Assembly (NCBI GenBank): GCA_046733355.1
Contig: JBKPOZ010000017.1
Location: 31,722-95,721, forward strand
Source: VAZQ01 sp046733355
GTDB taxonomy: Bacteria; Pseudomonadota; Alphaproteobacteria; Rhizobiales; Xanthobacteraceae
Direction of reading: 5' to 3'
Length of the DNA: 64,000 nucleotides
Shown here: piece after piece, positions 48,812 through 57,473 of the stretch
Layout of the letters: every line of letters begins with the position of its first letter
Position numbering within the stretch: position 1 is the stretch's first letter
Notes under the pieces: generated by a model
The model's database searches: none
What the model saw: the letters and a program-made list of their open reading frames with translations, nothing else
Told to the model about the DNA's origin: nothing
Made by a program: the position numbers and the translations under genes

Positions 48812-51385
48812 ATGGCGGAATCGACGGAAAAGACTACGGAGAAAAAGCTGAGCGTCACCGGCCCGAAGGTGACCCTGAGCCTGAAAGGCCGCGGCGTGGA
48901 GCAGGGCGTAGTGCGCCAGAGCTTCAGCCATGGTCGCAGCAAGGCCGTAGTGGTCGAAAAGGTGAAGAGCCGCGCCCCCACCCGGGCCAAAGCGGACCCT
49001 TCGCTTGGCGCAAAAAAACCGGCGGCGCTCAAAGCCACGGCGCAGGCAGCTGCCGCGTCGGGCCCCGCGGTGGCCCCGACCCAACCGCCTGCGCCGAAAC
49101 CCTCCGGCGTGGTCCTGCGCACGCTGACCGAGGAAGAGCGTACCGCGCGGGCACGCGCGCTCGGCGATGCCCGGCAGCGGGAGCTCGAAGAACGCAAGCA
49201 CGCCGAAGAGGAACGGCTGCTGCGGGAGTCGCGCGAAAGCGCCGAACGCCGCGATCGCGATGCCGCCGAAGCGCGCAAGGCCGATGAGGAGAAACGCCGC
49301 AAGGAGGAGCTCGAAAGGAAGCTCAAAGCCGAGCAGGAGGCAAAAAAGCGGTTTGGCGACGACGCGCTCGCCCGGCCTGCAGGCCGTCCGACGCTGGAAC
49401 CAGACGAGGAGGAGGCCCCGCGCACCCGGCGCGGCCCAGGTGCGGCGCGACCGGCGCCGGCCCCCAAAACTCCGCGTACTGGGGTGCAGAAAAACCGCGG
49501 GCGCCTTACGGTTGTGACGGCGCTGAGCGCCGACGAGGAACGCGAACGCTCGGTGGCCGCATTCCGCCGCCGCGTCCAGCGCCTCAAGGGGCAACCCACC
49601 GATGAGCCAAAGGAAAAGGTGACGCGGGAGGTCACTATTCCGGAAACCATTACCATCCAAGAACTCGCGAACCGCATGGCCGAGCGGGGGGTGGATGTCA
49701 TCAAGCTGCTCATGAAGCAGGGCCATATGGCGCAGATCAACGACGTGATCGATGCCGACACGGCGCAACTCGTGGCTGAGGAGCTGGGACACAGCGTCAA
49801 GCGGGTCGCTGAATCGGACGTCGAGGAGGGGCTCTTCGACGTCGTGGACGATCCCGCAGCGCTCGTGCCGCGCCCTCCCGTGGTGACGGTCATGGGACAT
49901 GTCGACCACGGCAAGACGTCATTGCTCGACGCCATCCGGGCGACCGAAGTGGCCGCCGGAGAGGCGGGCGGGATCACCCAGCACATTGGCGCTTATCAGG
50001 TCACCTCGCCCTCCGGGAGCAAGATCACCTTCATCGATACGCCCGGTCACGCCGCGTTTACGGCGATGCGCGCCCGTGGCGCCAAGGTCACGGATGTCGT
50101 GGTTCTCGTTGTGGCTGCCGATGACGGCGTGATGCCGCAAACAGTCGAGGCGATCAATCACGCCAAAGCCGCCAAGGCGCCGATGATCGTGGCGATCAAC
50201 AAGATCGACCGGCCCGACGCCAAGCCGGAACGGGTGCGCACCGAGCTCTTGCAGCATGAAATTCAGGTCGAATCTCTCGGCGGCGACGTGCTCGACGTCG
50301 AGGTATCCGCCACCAGGAAGCAGAACATCGATCGCCTGCTCGAAGCCATCGGGCTGCAGGCCGAAATTCTCGACTTGCACGCCAACCCGGGGCGTGCCGC
50401 GGAAGGAACCGTGATCGAGGCAAAGCTCGATCGCGGCCGTGGACCGGTGGCCACCGTGCTGGTGCAGCGTGGCACGCTGCGGCCCGGGGACATCGTCGTC
50501 GCCGGAGCCGAATGGGGCCGCGTGCGGGCGCTCGTATCGGACAGCGGTCAGCAAGTGGACGCCGCCGGTCCTTCCACGCCCGTCGAGGTGCTTGGCTTCG
50601 GCGGCATTCCCGAAGCAGGCGATCGGCTGGCGGTGGTTGAAACCGAGGCGCGCGCGCGCGAGGTCACCGCCTATCGGGCCCGCCAGCGACGCGACAAGGT
50701 CGCGGCGCGGGCTACCGGAATGCGTGGGTCGCTCGAGCAGATGATGACCCAGCTCAAAACCAGCGGACGCAAGGAATTTCCGCTCGTCATCAAGGGCGAC
50801 GTGCAAGGCTCGGTCGAGGCGATCACCGGCGCGCTCGAGAAGCTCGGCACGAACGAAGTGGCGGCGCGCGTGCTGCACGCGAGCGTCGGCGCCATCACCG
50901 AGTCGGATGTGACCCTCGCGTCCGCGTCGGGAGCCGCCATCATTGGATTCAACGTGCGCGCACACAAGGAGGCGCGCGAGGCCGCCGAGCAGGCCGGCGT
51001 CGAGATCAGGTATTACAACATCATCTACGATCTGGTTGATGACGTGAAGAAGGCGATGTCCGGCCTGCTTGCGCCTGCGGTGCGCGAGACTGTCCTCGGC
51101 AGCGCCGTCATTCTCGAGATCTTCAAGGTGTCGAAGGTGGGCAATGTCGCCGGATGCCGCGTGACCGACGGCACCGTCGAGCGCGGAGCGAATGTTCGGC
51201 TGCTGCGCGATAACGTGGTGGTGCATGAAGGCAGACTTTCGCAGCTCAAGCGCTTCAAGGACGACGCGCGCGAAGTGCTCGCCGGCCAGGAATGCGGCAT
51301 GGCATTCGAGAACTACCAGGACATGAAGACGGGCGACGTCATCGAGTGCTATCGGATTGAGACGGTGCAGCGGACGCTGCAGTAG
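48812..51385 (+). CDS. infB: Translation initiation factor IF-2
   Basis: IF-2 delivers fMet-tRNA to the 30S subunit. The 857-residue protein has the alphaproteobacterial N-terminus ('GVEQGVVRQSFSHGRSKAVV'), a charged coiled-coil linker (about residues 110-190), the IF2_N domain and the G domain: 'VMGHVDHGKTSLLDAIR', 'DTPGHAAFTAMRARG' and 'NKID'. ATG 48812 is chosen; an in-frame GTG at 48794 would add six residues. Followed by rbfA after 79 bases. Confidence 0.97.
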   Translation: MAESTEKTTEKKLSVTGPKVTLSLKGRGVEQGVVRQSFSHGRSKAVVVEKVKSRAPTRAKADPSLGAKKPAALKATAQAAAASGPAVAPTQPPAPKPSGVVLRTLTEEERTARARALGDARQRELEERKHAEEERLLRESRESAERRDRDAAEARKADEEKRRKEELERKLKAEQEAKKRFGDDALARPAGRPTLEPDEEEAPRTRRGPGAARPAPAPKTPRTGVQKNRGRLTVVTALSADEERERSVAAFRRRVQRLKGQPTDEPKEKVTREVTIPETITIQELANRMAERGVDVIKLLMKQGHMAQINDVIDADTAQLVAEELGHSVKRVAESDVEEGLFDVVDDPAALVPRPPVVTVMGHVDHGKTSLLDAIRATEVAAGEAGGITQHIGAYQVTSPSGSKITFIDTPGHAAFTAMRARGAKVTDVVVLVVAADDGVMPQTVEAINHAKAAKAPMIVAINKIDRPDAKPERVRTELLQHEIQVESLGGDVLDVEVSATRKQNIDRLLEAIGLQAEILDLHANPGRAAEGTVIEAKLDRGRGPVATVLVQRGTLRPGDIVVAGAEWGRVRALVSDSGQQVDAAGPSTPVEVLGFGGIPEAGDRLAVVETEARAREVTAYRARQRRDKVAARATGMRGSLEQMMTQLKTSGRKEFPLVIKGDVQGSVEAITGALEKLGTNEVAARVLHASVGAITESDVTLASASGAAIIGFNVRAHKEAREAAEQAGVEIRYYNIIYDLVDDVKKAMSGLLAPAVRETVLGSAVILEIFKVSKVGNVAGCRVTDGTVERGANVRLLRDNVVVHEGRLSQLKRFKDDAREVLAGQECGMAFENYQDMKTGDVIECYRIETVQRTLQ

Positions 51386-51416
51386 CGCTGCTGCTTCACA
51401 GTCGCTCCCCTCGACC

Positions 51417-51453
51417 CGTCATCCTGAGGCACGAGCGAGCGAAGCGAGCTAGC
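51417..51453. repeat. Short dispersed repeat fragment, type E
   Basis: CGTCATCCTGAGGCACGAG, followed by GCGAGCGAAGCGAGC, resembles the CATCCTGAGG extragenic repeats of Rhizobiales; a weaker CTCATCCTGAAGG is at 31042. It lies between infB and rbfA. Confidence 0.4.
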
Positions 51454-51464
51454 CAATCTAGACC

Positions 51465-51878
51465 ATGGCGCGTCATCGAGCCGCGACCGAACGGGCCCCA
51501 TCCCAGCGTCAGTTGCGGGTGGCCGAGCTCGTGCGCCATGTGCTCGCCGAGATGCTCGTGCGCGGGGAAGTGCACGATCCGGTCATTGAGGGCCACGTGA
51601 TCACCGTGCCTGAAGTGCGCATGACGCCGGACCTGCGGCTTGCGACCATTTACGTCATGCCCCTTGGCGGGCGTGATGCGCAGGAGGTGGTCGCGGCGCT
51701 CACGCGCAATCGCAGATTCCTGCGCGGCGAAATCGCGCGGCGCGTTAATCTGAAATTCGCGCCAGATATCAGGTTTGCGGTCGATGCGCGGTTCGATGCA
51801 GCCGAGCGCATCGAGGAGCTGTTGCGCACGCCGCGCGTGCGCCGCGATCTGGGCGAAGACGGAGGCGATCGCAGTTGA
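51465..51878 (+). CDS. rbfA: 30S ribosome-binding factor RbfA
   Basis: The 137-residue KH-like protein is needed for 16S 5' maturation and cold adaptation. It shows 'SQRQLRVAELVRHVLAEML', 'VPEVRMTPDLRLATIYVMPLG' and 'KFAPDIRFAVDARFDAAERIEELL'. It overlaps truB by four bases, the standard infB-rbfA-truB order. Confidence 0.96.
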   Translation: MARHRAATERAPSQRQLRVAELVRHVLAEMLVRGEVHDPVIEGHVITVPEVRMTPDLRLATIYVMPLGGRDAQEVVAALTRNRRFLRGEIARRVNLKFAPDIRFAVDARFDAAERIEELLRTPRVRRDLGEDGGDRS

Positions 51879-52807
51879 AGCTCATTGACCTCGCGGGCGC
51901 AGACGGAAAACCGCACAAGAAACAGAAGAGCGACGTGCACGGCTGGCTCGTTCTCGACAAGCCGGTCGGCATGACATCGACGCATGCGGTAAGCATAGCC
52001 AAGCGCCTGTTCAACGCGAGGCGCGCAGGCCATGCCGGCACGCTCGATCCGCTCGCGTCGGGGCTCCTGCCCATCGCATTCGGCGAAGCGACGAAGACGG
52101 TGCCCTTCGTCATGGAGGGGCGAAAGCGATACGTGTTCACCGTGCGATGGGGAGAGGAGCGCGATACCGATGATGCGGAGGGGACGGTCACCAGCCGATC
52201 CGACGAGCGCCCGGATGCGGCGGCGGTGCGCTCCATCGTACCGCGATTTCTAGGAGAGATCGAACAGGTGCCGCCGCGCTACTCGGCCATAAAGGTCGGT
52301 GGCGAACGCGCCTATGATCTCGCGCGTGACGGCGAGCGTGTCGAGCTTGCTGCGCGAAGGGCCGAAGTATACCGGCTCGACATCGTTTCCGCGCCGGATG
52401 CCGACCACACCGTGTTTGCTGCCGAGTGCGGCAAAGGCACGTATGTGCGCGCGCTGGCCCGCGACATGGGCCGCGCGCTCGGCTGCTTCGCGCACGTTTC
52501 TGCGCTGCGGCGCACGGCATTGGGCCCTTTTTGCGAGCAGCACGCCCGAAAGGTCGAGGCGATCGAGGGCTCGGGCGCTGCAGAACTGCTCCTGCCGGTG
52601 GAGGCGGGTCTTGCGGAGCTGCCGGCCCTGCGGGTGAGCGCCGCCGATGCCGGCCGTCTTGCCCGCGGCCAATCCGTGCTGTTGCGGGGACGCGATGCGC
52701 CCGTGCTCACCGGCCTCGCTTATGCCTGCTCGCACGCCTGGCTGGTGGCGCTGGTCGAGGTGGAGCATGGCACGTTGAAGCCGCGGCGCGTGTTCAACAT
52801 CCGCTAG
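51875..52807 (+). CDS. truB: tRNA pseudouridine(55) synthase TruB
   Basis: The 310-residue enzyme makes Psi55 of tRNA. The catalytic Asp is in 'GHAGTLDPLASGLLP'; 'YSAIKVGGERAYDLAR' and 'CGKGTYVRALARDMGRALG' are further family blocks. The GTG/TTG-type start overlaps the rbfA stop (frame begins 51875). A type A repeat and a hairpin follow before rpsO. Confidence 0.96.
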   Translation: MKLIDLAGADGKPHKKQKSDVHGWLVLDKPVGMTSTHAVSIAKRLFNARRAGHAGTLDPLASGLLPIAFGEATKTVPFVMEGRKRYVFTVRWGEERDTDDAEGTVTSRSDERPDAAAVRSIVPRFLGEIEQVPPRYSAIKVGGERAYDLARDGERVELAARRAEVYRLDIVSAPDADHTVFAAECGKGTYVRALARDMGRALGCFAHVSALRRTALGPFCEQHARKVEAIEGSGAAELLLPVEAGLAELPALRVSAADAGRLARGQSVLLRGRDAPVLTGLAYACSHAWLVALVEVEHGTLKPRRVFNIR

Positions 52808-52820
52808 ATTGCCTTTTCAG

Positions 52821-52884
52821 CGCTCATTCCCGCGCAAGCGGGAATCCAGCAAAAGAACTGGCCCGCTTTCGCCGGGACGAGCGG
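52821..52884. repeat. Dispersed palindromic element, type A, copy 2
   Basis: This is nearly identical to 20066-20130 (CGCTCATTCCCGCGCAAGCG at the start, GGGACGAGCGG at the end). It has the CCCGC-GCAA-GCGGG hairpin and a second CCCGC/GCCGGG stem. Here it is intergenic, 13 bases after the truB stop, its usual kind of location. Confidence 0.9.
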
Positions 52885-52940
52885 AATGAATGCGAGGATT
52901 GGGCTGGCTTCTGAATGCAATTTGCGATAAGGCGCCGGTG

Positions 52941-52960
52941 GCGCGGGCTCGGGCCCGTGC
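52941..52960 (+). terminator. GC hairpin with TCGG loop between truB and rpsO
   Basis: GCGCGGGC and GCCCGTGC form an eight-base stem (one G-T pair) around TCGG, followed by TATTTGTTCTGTG. It is a plausible terminator or processing site separating rpsO-pnp from the upstream operon. Confidence 0.5.
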
Positions 52961-53039
52961 TATTTGTTCTGTGTGACCGTGCTGGACGACATCCCGGCTC
53001 AGGCCATTTCCGATCAACGCAAAAAAACAGGACGGACCG

Positions 53040-53309
53040 ATGTCGATTACCCCCGGCCGCAAGGCCGAAGTCATCAAGACCTATGCGACGAAAGCCGGAG
53101 ATACCGGCTCGCCCGAGGTGCAGGTCGCGATCCTTTCGGAACGCATCAACAGCCTCACCGAGCATTTCAAGACGCACGTGAAGGACAATCATTCCCGGCG
53201 TGGATTGCTCAAGCTCGTCTCACAGCGCCGTCAGCTGCTCGATTACCTCGCGCGCGTAGATACCGCGCGGTACAAGTCCTTGATCGAGCGGCTCGGTATT
53301 CGTCGTTAA
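53040..53309 (+). CDS. rpsO: 30S ribosomal protein S15
   Basis: The 89-residue protein opens 'MSITPGRKAEVIKTYATKAGDTGSPE' and has 'HSRRGLLKLVSQRRQLLDYL', a complete match to S15, which binds the central domain of 16S rRNA. It precedes pnp by 119 bases, the usual order, where S15 or PNPase levels are often set by processing of the shared transcript. Confidence 0.98.
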   Translation: MSITPGRKAEVIKTYATKAGDTGSPEVQVAILSERINSLTEHFKTHVKDNHSRRGLLKLVSQRRQLLDYLARVDTARYKSLIERLGIRR

Positions 53310-53428
53310 GGAAGGCGCACGCTTTGAGCGAGTGCCCATCTGTCTCACCTGGGTCGAATGACGCGTCGCGGCGTCCACGCAGTGTGTCGCGCGTACTGTC
53401 TTCGCCAGAGCAATGAAAGAAAACCAGA

Positions 53429-55609
53429 ATGTTCAATATGCATCGTGCTGAACTCGAGTGGGGCGGGCGCAAGCTCGTCCTGGAAACCGGAAGAATCGCG
53501 CGCCAGGCGGACGGCGCAGTGGTCGCCACATACGGCGATTCGAAGGTCCTGGCGACGGTGGTCGCCGCCAAGGAGCCGCGCGAGGGCGTGGATTTCCTGC
53601 CCCTGACCGTCGACTATCAGGAGAAATTCTATGCCGCCGGGCGCATTCCGGGCGGCTATTTCAAGCGCGAAGGCCGGCCGACCGAAAAAGAAACCCTCGT
53701 CTCGCGTCTGATCGACCGCCCCGTCCGGCCGCTGTTTGCGGACGGCTGGCGCTGCGAGACGCAGGTGATCGTCACGACGCTGTCGCACGACCTGGAGAAC
53801 GACCCCGACATTCTGGCCATGATTGCTGCCTCGGCGGCGCTCACGCTCTCGGGCGTGCCCTTCATGGGTCCGATCGGCGCCGCCCGCGTGGGGTTCATCA
53901 ACAATGAATACGTCCTCAACCCGCAGCTCGACGAGATGACGGAGAGCGACCTCGATCTCGTCGTCGCCGGCACCCAGGATGCCGTGCTGATGGTCGAGTC
54001 CGAGGCCAAGGAGTTGAGCGAGGACCTGATGCTCGGCGCGGTAATGTTCGGGCACCGCCACTTCCAGCCGGTGATCGATGCGATCATCAAGCTTGCGGAG
54101 AAGGCGGCGAAGGAGCCGCGCGAAGTGCCCGCCTCCGACGATGAGGCTTTGCAGCAGCAGATGCTCGAATTGGTCGAGCCGGATCTGCGCGCCGCCTACG
54201 GCATTGCCAACAAGATGCAGCGTCACGCCGCGCTCGATGCCGCCAAAACAAAGGTGCTGGCGCACTTCTGCCCCGATGGCGTGGAGAACCCGACGCATTC
54301 CAAGGAGCAGGTGGCGAGGGTCTTCAAGGCGATCGAAGCGAAAATCGTGCGCTGGAATATCCTCGACAGCGGCCAGCGCATTGACGGCCGCGATGTGCGC
54401 ACCGTGCGTCCGATCGTGTCGGAAGTGGGCGTACTGCCCCGCGCGCACGGCTCCGCCCTGTTCACGCGCGGCGAGACGCAGGCCCTGGTTATCGCGACCC
54501 TGGGAACGGGCGAGGACGAGCAGTGGATCGATGCGCTGCAAGGCACCTACAAGGAGACCTTCCTCCTGCACTACAATTTCCCGCCCTTCTCGGTCGGCGA
54601 AACCGGACGCCTGGGCGGGCCGCGCCGGCGCGAGATCGGGCATGGCAAACTCGCCTGGCGCGCCATTCACCCGGTGCTCCCGGCGCATCACGAATTCCCC
54701 TACACGCTGCGCGTGGTGTCGGAGATCACCGAATCGAACGGCTCTTCCTCCATGGCGACGGTGTGCGGCACCTCGCTTGCGCTGATGGACGCGGGCGTCC
54801 CGCTCAAGCGCCCTACTGCCGGCATTGCCATGGGGCTCATCCTCGAAGACCAGCGTCACGCCGTGCTCTCTGACATCCTGGGGGACGAGGATCACCTCGG
54901 CGACATGGACTTCAAGGTTGCCGGAACCGAGCGCGGCGTCACCTCGCTGCAGATGGACATCAAGATCGCCGGGATCACCGAGGAGATCATGCGCACCGCC
55001 CTTGCCCAGGCGAAGGAGGGACGCATGCATATCCTCGCCGAGATGGGCAAGGCGCTCACGCAGCATCGCGCGCAATTGGGCGAGCATGCGCCGCGCATCG
55101 AGGTGTTCCACATTCCCGTCGACAAGATCCGCGAAGTGATCGGCTCGGGTGGCAAGGTCATCCGCGAGATCGTCGAGAAGACCGGAGCCAAGGTGGATAT
55201 CTCCGATGACGGCACGGTAAAAGTTGCTTCCGCGAGCGGCGAGGCGATGAAGGCGGCGATCAACTGGATCAAGTCGATCGCTTCCGAGCCGGAAGTCGGA
55301 CACATCTACGAGGGAACAGTCGTCAAGGTGATGGACTTCGGCGCCTTCGTGAACTTCTTCGGCGCCAAGGACGGCCTCGTACACATCAGCCAGCTGGCGC
55401 CGCGGCGCGTGCAAAAGGTCACCGAGGTGGTCAAGGAAGGCGATCGCGTCAAGGTCAAGCTTTTGGGCTTTGACGAGCGCGGCAAGGTGCGCCTGTCGAT
55501 GAAGGCGGTCGATCAGGCGACGGGCGAGGATCTCGAGGCCAAGCAGAAGGCCGAAGCCGAGCAGGCGCGCACCGAGCAGCAACGGGAGGTGGCCGCGGGC
55601 GGCGAATAG
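53429..55609 (+). CDS. pnp: Polynucleotide phosphorylase
   Basis: This 3'-5' phosphorolytic exoribonuclease is a degradosome component. The 726-residue protein has two RNase PH-type domains ('AAGRIPGGYFKREGRPTEKE', 'GETQALVIATLGTGEDEQWI', 'SSMATVCGTSLALMDAGVP'), an intervening helical domain, KH ('IREVIGSGGKVIREI') and S1 ('YEGTVVKVMDFGAFVNFFG') at the C-terminus. ATG 53429 is the family start. Confidence 0.98.
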   Translation: MFNMHRAELEWGGRKLVLETGRIARQADGAVVATYGDSKVLATVVAAKEPREGVDFLPLTVDYQEKFYAAGRIPGGYFKREGRPTEKETLVSRLIDRPVRPLFADGWRCETQVIVTTLSHDLENDPDILAMIAASAALTLSGVPFMGPIGAARVGFINNEYVLNPQLDEMTESDLDLVVAGTQDAVLMVESEAKELSEDLMLGAVMFGHRHFQPVIDAIIKLAEKAAKEPREVPASDDEALQQQMLELVEPDLRAAYGIANKMQRHAALDAAKTKVLAHFCPDGVENPTHSKEQVARVFKAIEAKIVRWNILDSGQRIDGRDVRTVRPIVSEVGVLPRAHGSALFTRGETQALVIATLGTGEDEQWIDALQGTYKETFLLHYNFPPFSVGETGRLGGPRRREIGHGKLAWRAIHPVLPAHHEFPYTLRVVSEITESNGSSSMATVCGTSLALMDAGVPLKRPTAGIAMGLILEDQRHAVLSDILGDEDHLGDMDFKVAGTERGVTSLQMDIKIAGITEEIMRTALAQAKEGRMHILAEMGKALTQHRAQLGEHAPRIEVFHIPVDKIREVIGSGGKVIREIVEKTGAKVDISDDGTVKVASASGEAMKAAINWIKSIASEPEVGHIYEGTVVKVMDFGAFVNFFGAKDGLVHISQLAPRRVQKVTEVVKEGDRVKVKLLGFDERGKVRLSMKAVDQATGEDLEAKQKAEAEQARTEQQREVAAGGE

Positions 55610-55644
55610 GGCCGCCGCGACATCGCGCGCTTCAACCAAAACGA

Positions 55645-55672
55645 GCAGCGCGAAAGCGCTGCAACTTTTCGC
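55645..55672 (+). terminator. Terminator-like hairpin after pnp
   Basis: GCAGCGC-GAAA-GCGCTGC (55645-55662) is a seven-base stem with a GNRA loop, followed by AACTTTTC. It is 36 bases after the pnp stop and closes the conserved operon before the accessory block begins. Confidence 0.6.
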
Positions 55673-55830
55673 CTGTATTAAGCCCGACGCTCCCCAGATG
55701 ACTGCGCCCGGCGTCGGCACCACGATTCATCGAAGCCAGCGCTCCATCGCTCTTCGGCACGGTTCTCCTGTACTCGTTGTGTCCGACAGCAATTCAGAGC
55801 GTGCATGTGTCTTGTGGTAAGGGTTCTCGG

Positions 55831-56325
55831 ATGCGTGCGACAATGAAGTTCGCTGTTATTTGCGTGTCGTTGCTCATAGCCGCTCGCGCCGATGCCGTGG
55901 ACCGGCGCAATGAGATGAGCGCCTTGGATTTTCAGGAGCGTGGGGCGCGGCTACGGCTTGAGCTGGAACGTGCCTATCAAAATCTGCGACACACAGGAGA
56001 GTTTAAGTCCGCCGGCAATGATGTGTCTTGGATAGTCGAAAAATATGTTCCCGTTGGAACGTCTTTTGCTGATGCGGAGACCACACTTCGAAGTTCCGGA
56101 TTTAATATAGATCCGCCACCGCGAGAATCGCCAATTAATTCATCTCCGCTTTGGGCCGGTGAGCCAAAATTAATGATGAGATTTGCGATGTTCGGAACGT
56201 TGGTGCTTGCACAACAAGGATCCTCCAGGATCACCGTCGAGACAACGCTTCTTCCAAAAATATTGGGAGCTGATCACAATACCGTCAAAGGTGTTCACGC
56301 CGCAATCTATTACCGAGGCGTCTGA
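55831..56325 (+). CDS. Hypothetical secreted protein
   Basis: I do not recognise a family. The 164-residue product starts with 'MRATMKFAVICVSLLIAARADA', a signal peptide, and continues with a helical segment ('FQERGARLRLELERAYQNL') and a mixed alpha/beta region ('VEKYVPVGTSFADAETTLRSSGF') like small periplasmic or lipoprotein-type folds. ATG 55831 follows TAAGGG. The base composition is visibly AT-richer than pnp, suggesting recent acquisition. It is followed by two dispersed repeats. Confidence 0.6.
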   Translation: MRATMKFAVICVSLLIAARADAVDRRNEMSALDFQERGARLRLELERAYQNLRHTGEFKSAGNDVSWIVEKYVPVGTSFADAETTLRSSGFNIDPPPRESPINSSPLWAGEPKLMMRFAMFGTLVLAQQGSSRITVETTLLPKILGADHNTVKGVHAAIYYRGV

Positions 56326-56335
56326 TTTTCAAACT

Positions 56336-56374
56336 AGAGCGGGATGATTTTTCTTTGAATCGTTATCCCGCTCT
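56336..56374. repeat. Dispersed palindromic element, type C
   Basis: Perfect ten-base ends AGAGCGGGAT (56336-56345) and ATCCCGCTCT (56365-56374) surround an A/T-rich middle. The element is recalled as common in Bradyrhizobium-group genomes and is here 12 bases from the type B element, forming a composite. Confidence 0.85.
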
Positions 56375-56386
56375 ACTTATTTGGCG

Positions 56387-56435
56387 GAGCATGATCTTTT
56401 CCGAAAACCGGTTCCCACTTTTCGGGATCATGCTC
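56387..56435. repeat. Dispersed palindromic element, type B, copy 2
   Basis: GAGCATGATC (56387-56396) and GATCATGCTC (56426-56435) flank GAAAACCGGTTCCCACTTTT, the reverse complement of the core at 23039-23087. The end sequence differs from copy 1, but remains self-complementary within each copy, a sign of compensatory change. Confidence 0.9.
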
Positions 56436-56764
56436 TAGTGTGCCAACGAGTCCTCCCACGGGTACGAGCACATCGAGAGCTTGATGTGCACCACGGACAA
56501 TTGGCAGCCAATCGTTAAGCAGCCAAGAGCGCGACGATACGGCTTTCAGCCATTGTGCAACCGAGGGTGCATGCAACCATTACGGCCGCAATTTCGGGAA
56601 GAGCGGACCATCCGGTGCGCAACCGCTATTTAGCTGTGGAAAACAAAAGCAAGGCATACAAGGGGGCCAATTTAGGCAAGATTCGTTGACTTGAACGCTC
56701 CCCTCATCTGACTAGTAATCGGCGACAAGCTTCGGCAAGCAAACGTAAAGGGAGGGCACCTCTG
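56436..56764. other. Gene-poor AT-rich segment
   Basis: No convincing gene was seen. A minus-strand frame ('SRSWLLNDWLPIVRGAHQAL') runs into the type B repeat and could be a relic. A TTGACT at about 56687 may belong to a promoter for the following phosphoribosyltransferase; AGGGAGG precedes that gene's start. Confidence 0.5.
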
Positions 56765-57148
56765 ATGCCACTATTCTCCAACAAAGAATTTGTTTCCCAT
56801 TCTGGAATTAAGCTGCCATTCAAAATTGATTGTAGCTTTCTTGCTGATGATGATATCCATTGCTTGGCGGAAATAATAAAAAATAAAATCCAATTCCACT
56901 ACGTTCACGGTGTTCCACAAGGGGGGACCAGATTATCCTCGGTCTTGCAGAACTATGTTAGCGACGACGGTCCAGTATTAATCGTCGATGATGTTTTAAC
57001 TACCGGCAAATCAATGCATGATGCCAAAGATCATTTGGAACGAGCAGAAAAAATCGACAAAAGAGGCGCCATTGGCGTCGTCATATTTGCCAGGGGAAAA
57101 TGTCCCCACTGGATAATACCAATGTTTCAATCATACAACTTTATATGA
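56765..57148 (+). CDS. Phage-type phosphoribosyltransferase
   Basis: The 127-residue protein has the PRPP-binding motif of type I phosphoribosyltransferases, 'PVLIVDDVLTTGKSM' (about residues 69-83), preceded by 'HGVPQGGTRLSSVLQ' and followed by 'IGVVIFARGKCPHWI'. This compact form, opening 'FVSHSGIKLPFKIDCSFL', is like stand-alone enzymes encoded by phages and mobile DNA (recalled). The base to be ribosylated is unknown. The gene is AT-rich: 20 G+C in the 60 bases 56821-56880 by direct count. AGGGAGG lies about seven to eight bases before ATG. Probable horizontal transfer. Confidence 0.8.
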   Translation: MPLFSNKEFVSHSGIKLPFKIDCSFLADDDIHCLAEIIKNKIQFHYVHGVPQGGTRLSSVLQNYVSDDGPVLIVDDVLTTGKSMHDAKDHLERAEKIDKRGAIGVVIFARGKCPHWIIPMFQSYNFI

Positions 57149-57209
57149 GATACCATCGACGTCGCGAAGGGCGACCCCACTAAAATTGAATTGATAATTC
57201 AAAGCCAGG

Positions 57210-57374
57210 TCAGAAGAGACCAAACAAGCGACTTGCACCCCAAATGGCTACGACAATTGCCGCAATCAAAAGCCATATGGTACCCCGACGATAGAATGAA
57301 GCGATGGCGATCATAACGACTGCCGCCAAAGCAATGAAGTCTATTCCTTTCATATAGTCACTGACGAATTGCAC
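57210..57374 (-). CDS. Small two-helix membrane protein
   Basis: The frame gives 54 residues from GTG 57374 (or 47 from ATG 57353) ending at TGA 57210. It has two hydrophobic helices, 'IDFIALAAVVMIAIASF' and 'TIWLLIAAIVVAIWGA', joined by Y-R-R-G-T. GAGAGGG lies five bases before the GTG. The basic loop between the helices suggests both termini face the periplasm. No family is recognised. It lies between the phosphoribosyltransferase and the PanE-like gene and converges on the former. Confidence 0.6.
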   Translation of the reverse strand: MQFVSDYMKGIDFIALAAVVMIAIASFYRRGTIWLLIAAIVVAIWGASRLFGLF

Positions 57375-57473
57375 CAAATCCCTCTCCCGCTAAAATCAGC
57401 CGCCTTGTCAGCCCTAATGTTCGCACTTTTATTCTGAGCGGCGCGCCATTGTCGAACTGCAAACGGACGCGCG

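Noticed and set aside
53345..55723. Minus-strand frame of 792 codons
   Set aside because: It is fully antisense to pnp, whose domains are all intact; the frame follows third-position GC bias.
56373..56576. Minus-strand frame ending in the type B repeat
   Set aside because: Its last 20 residues are the translated repeat ('HDPEKWEPVFGKDHA'), there is no good start, and no family is visible; at most a gene relic.
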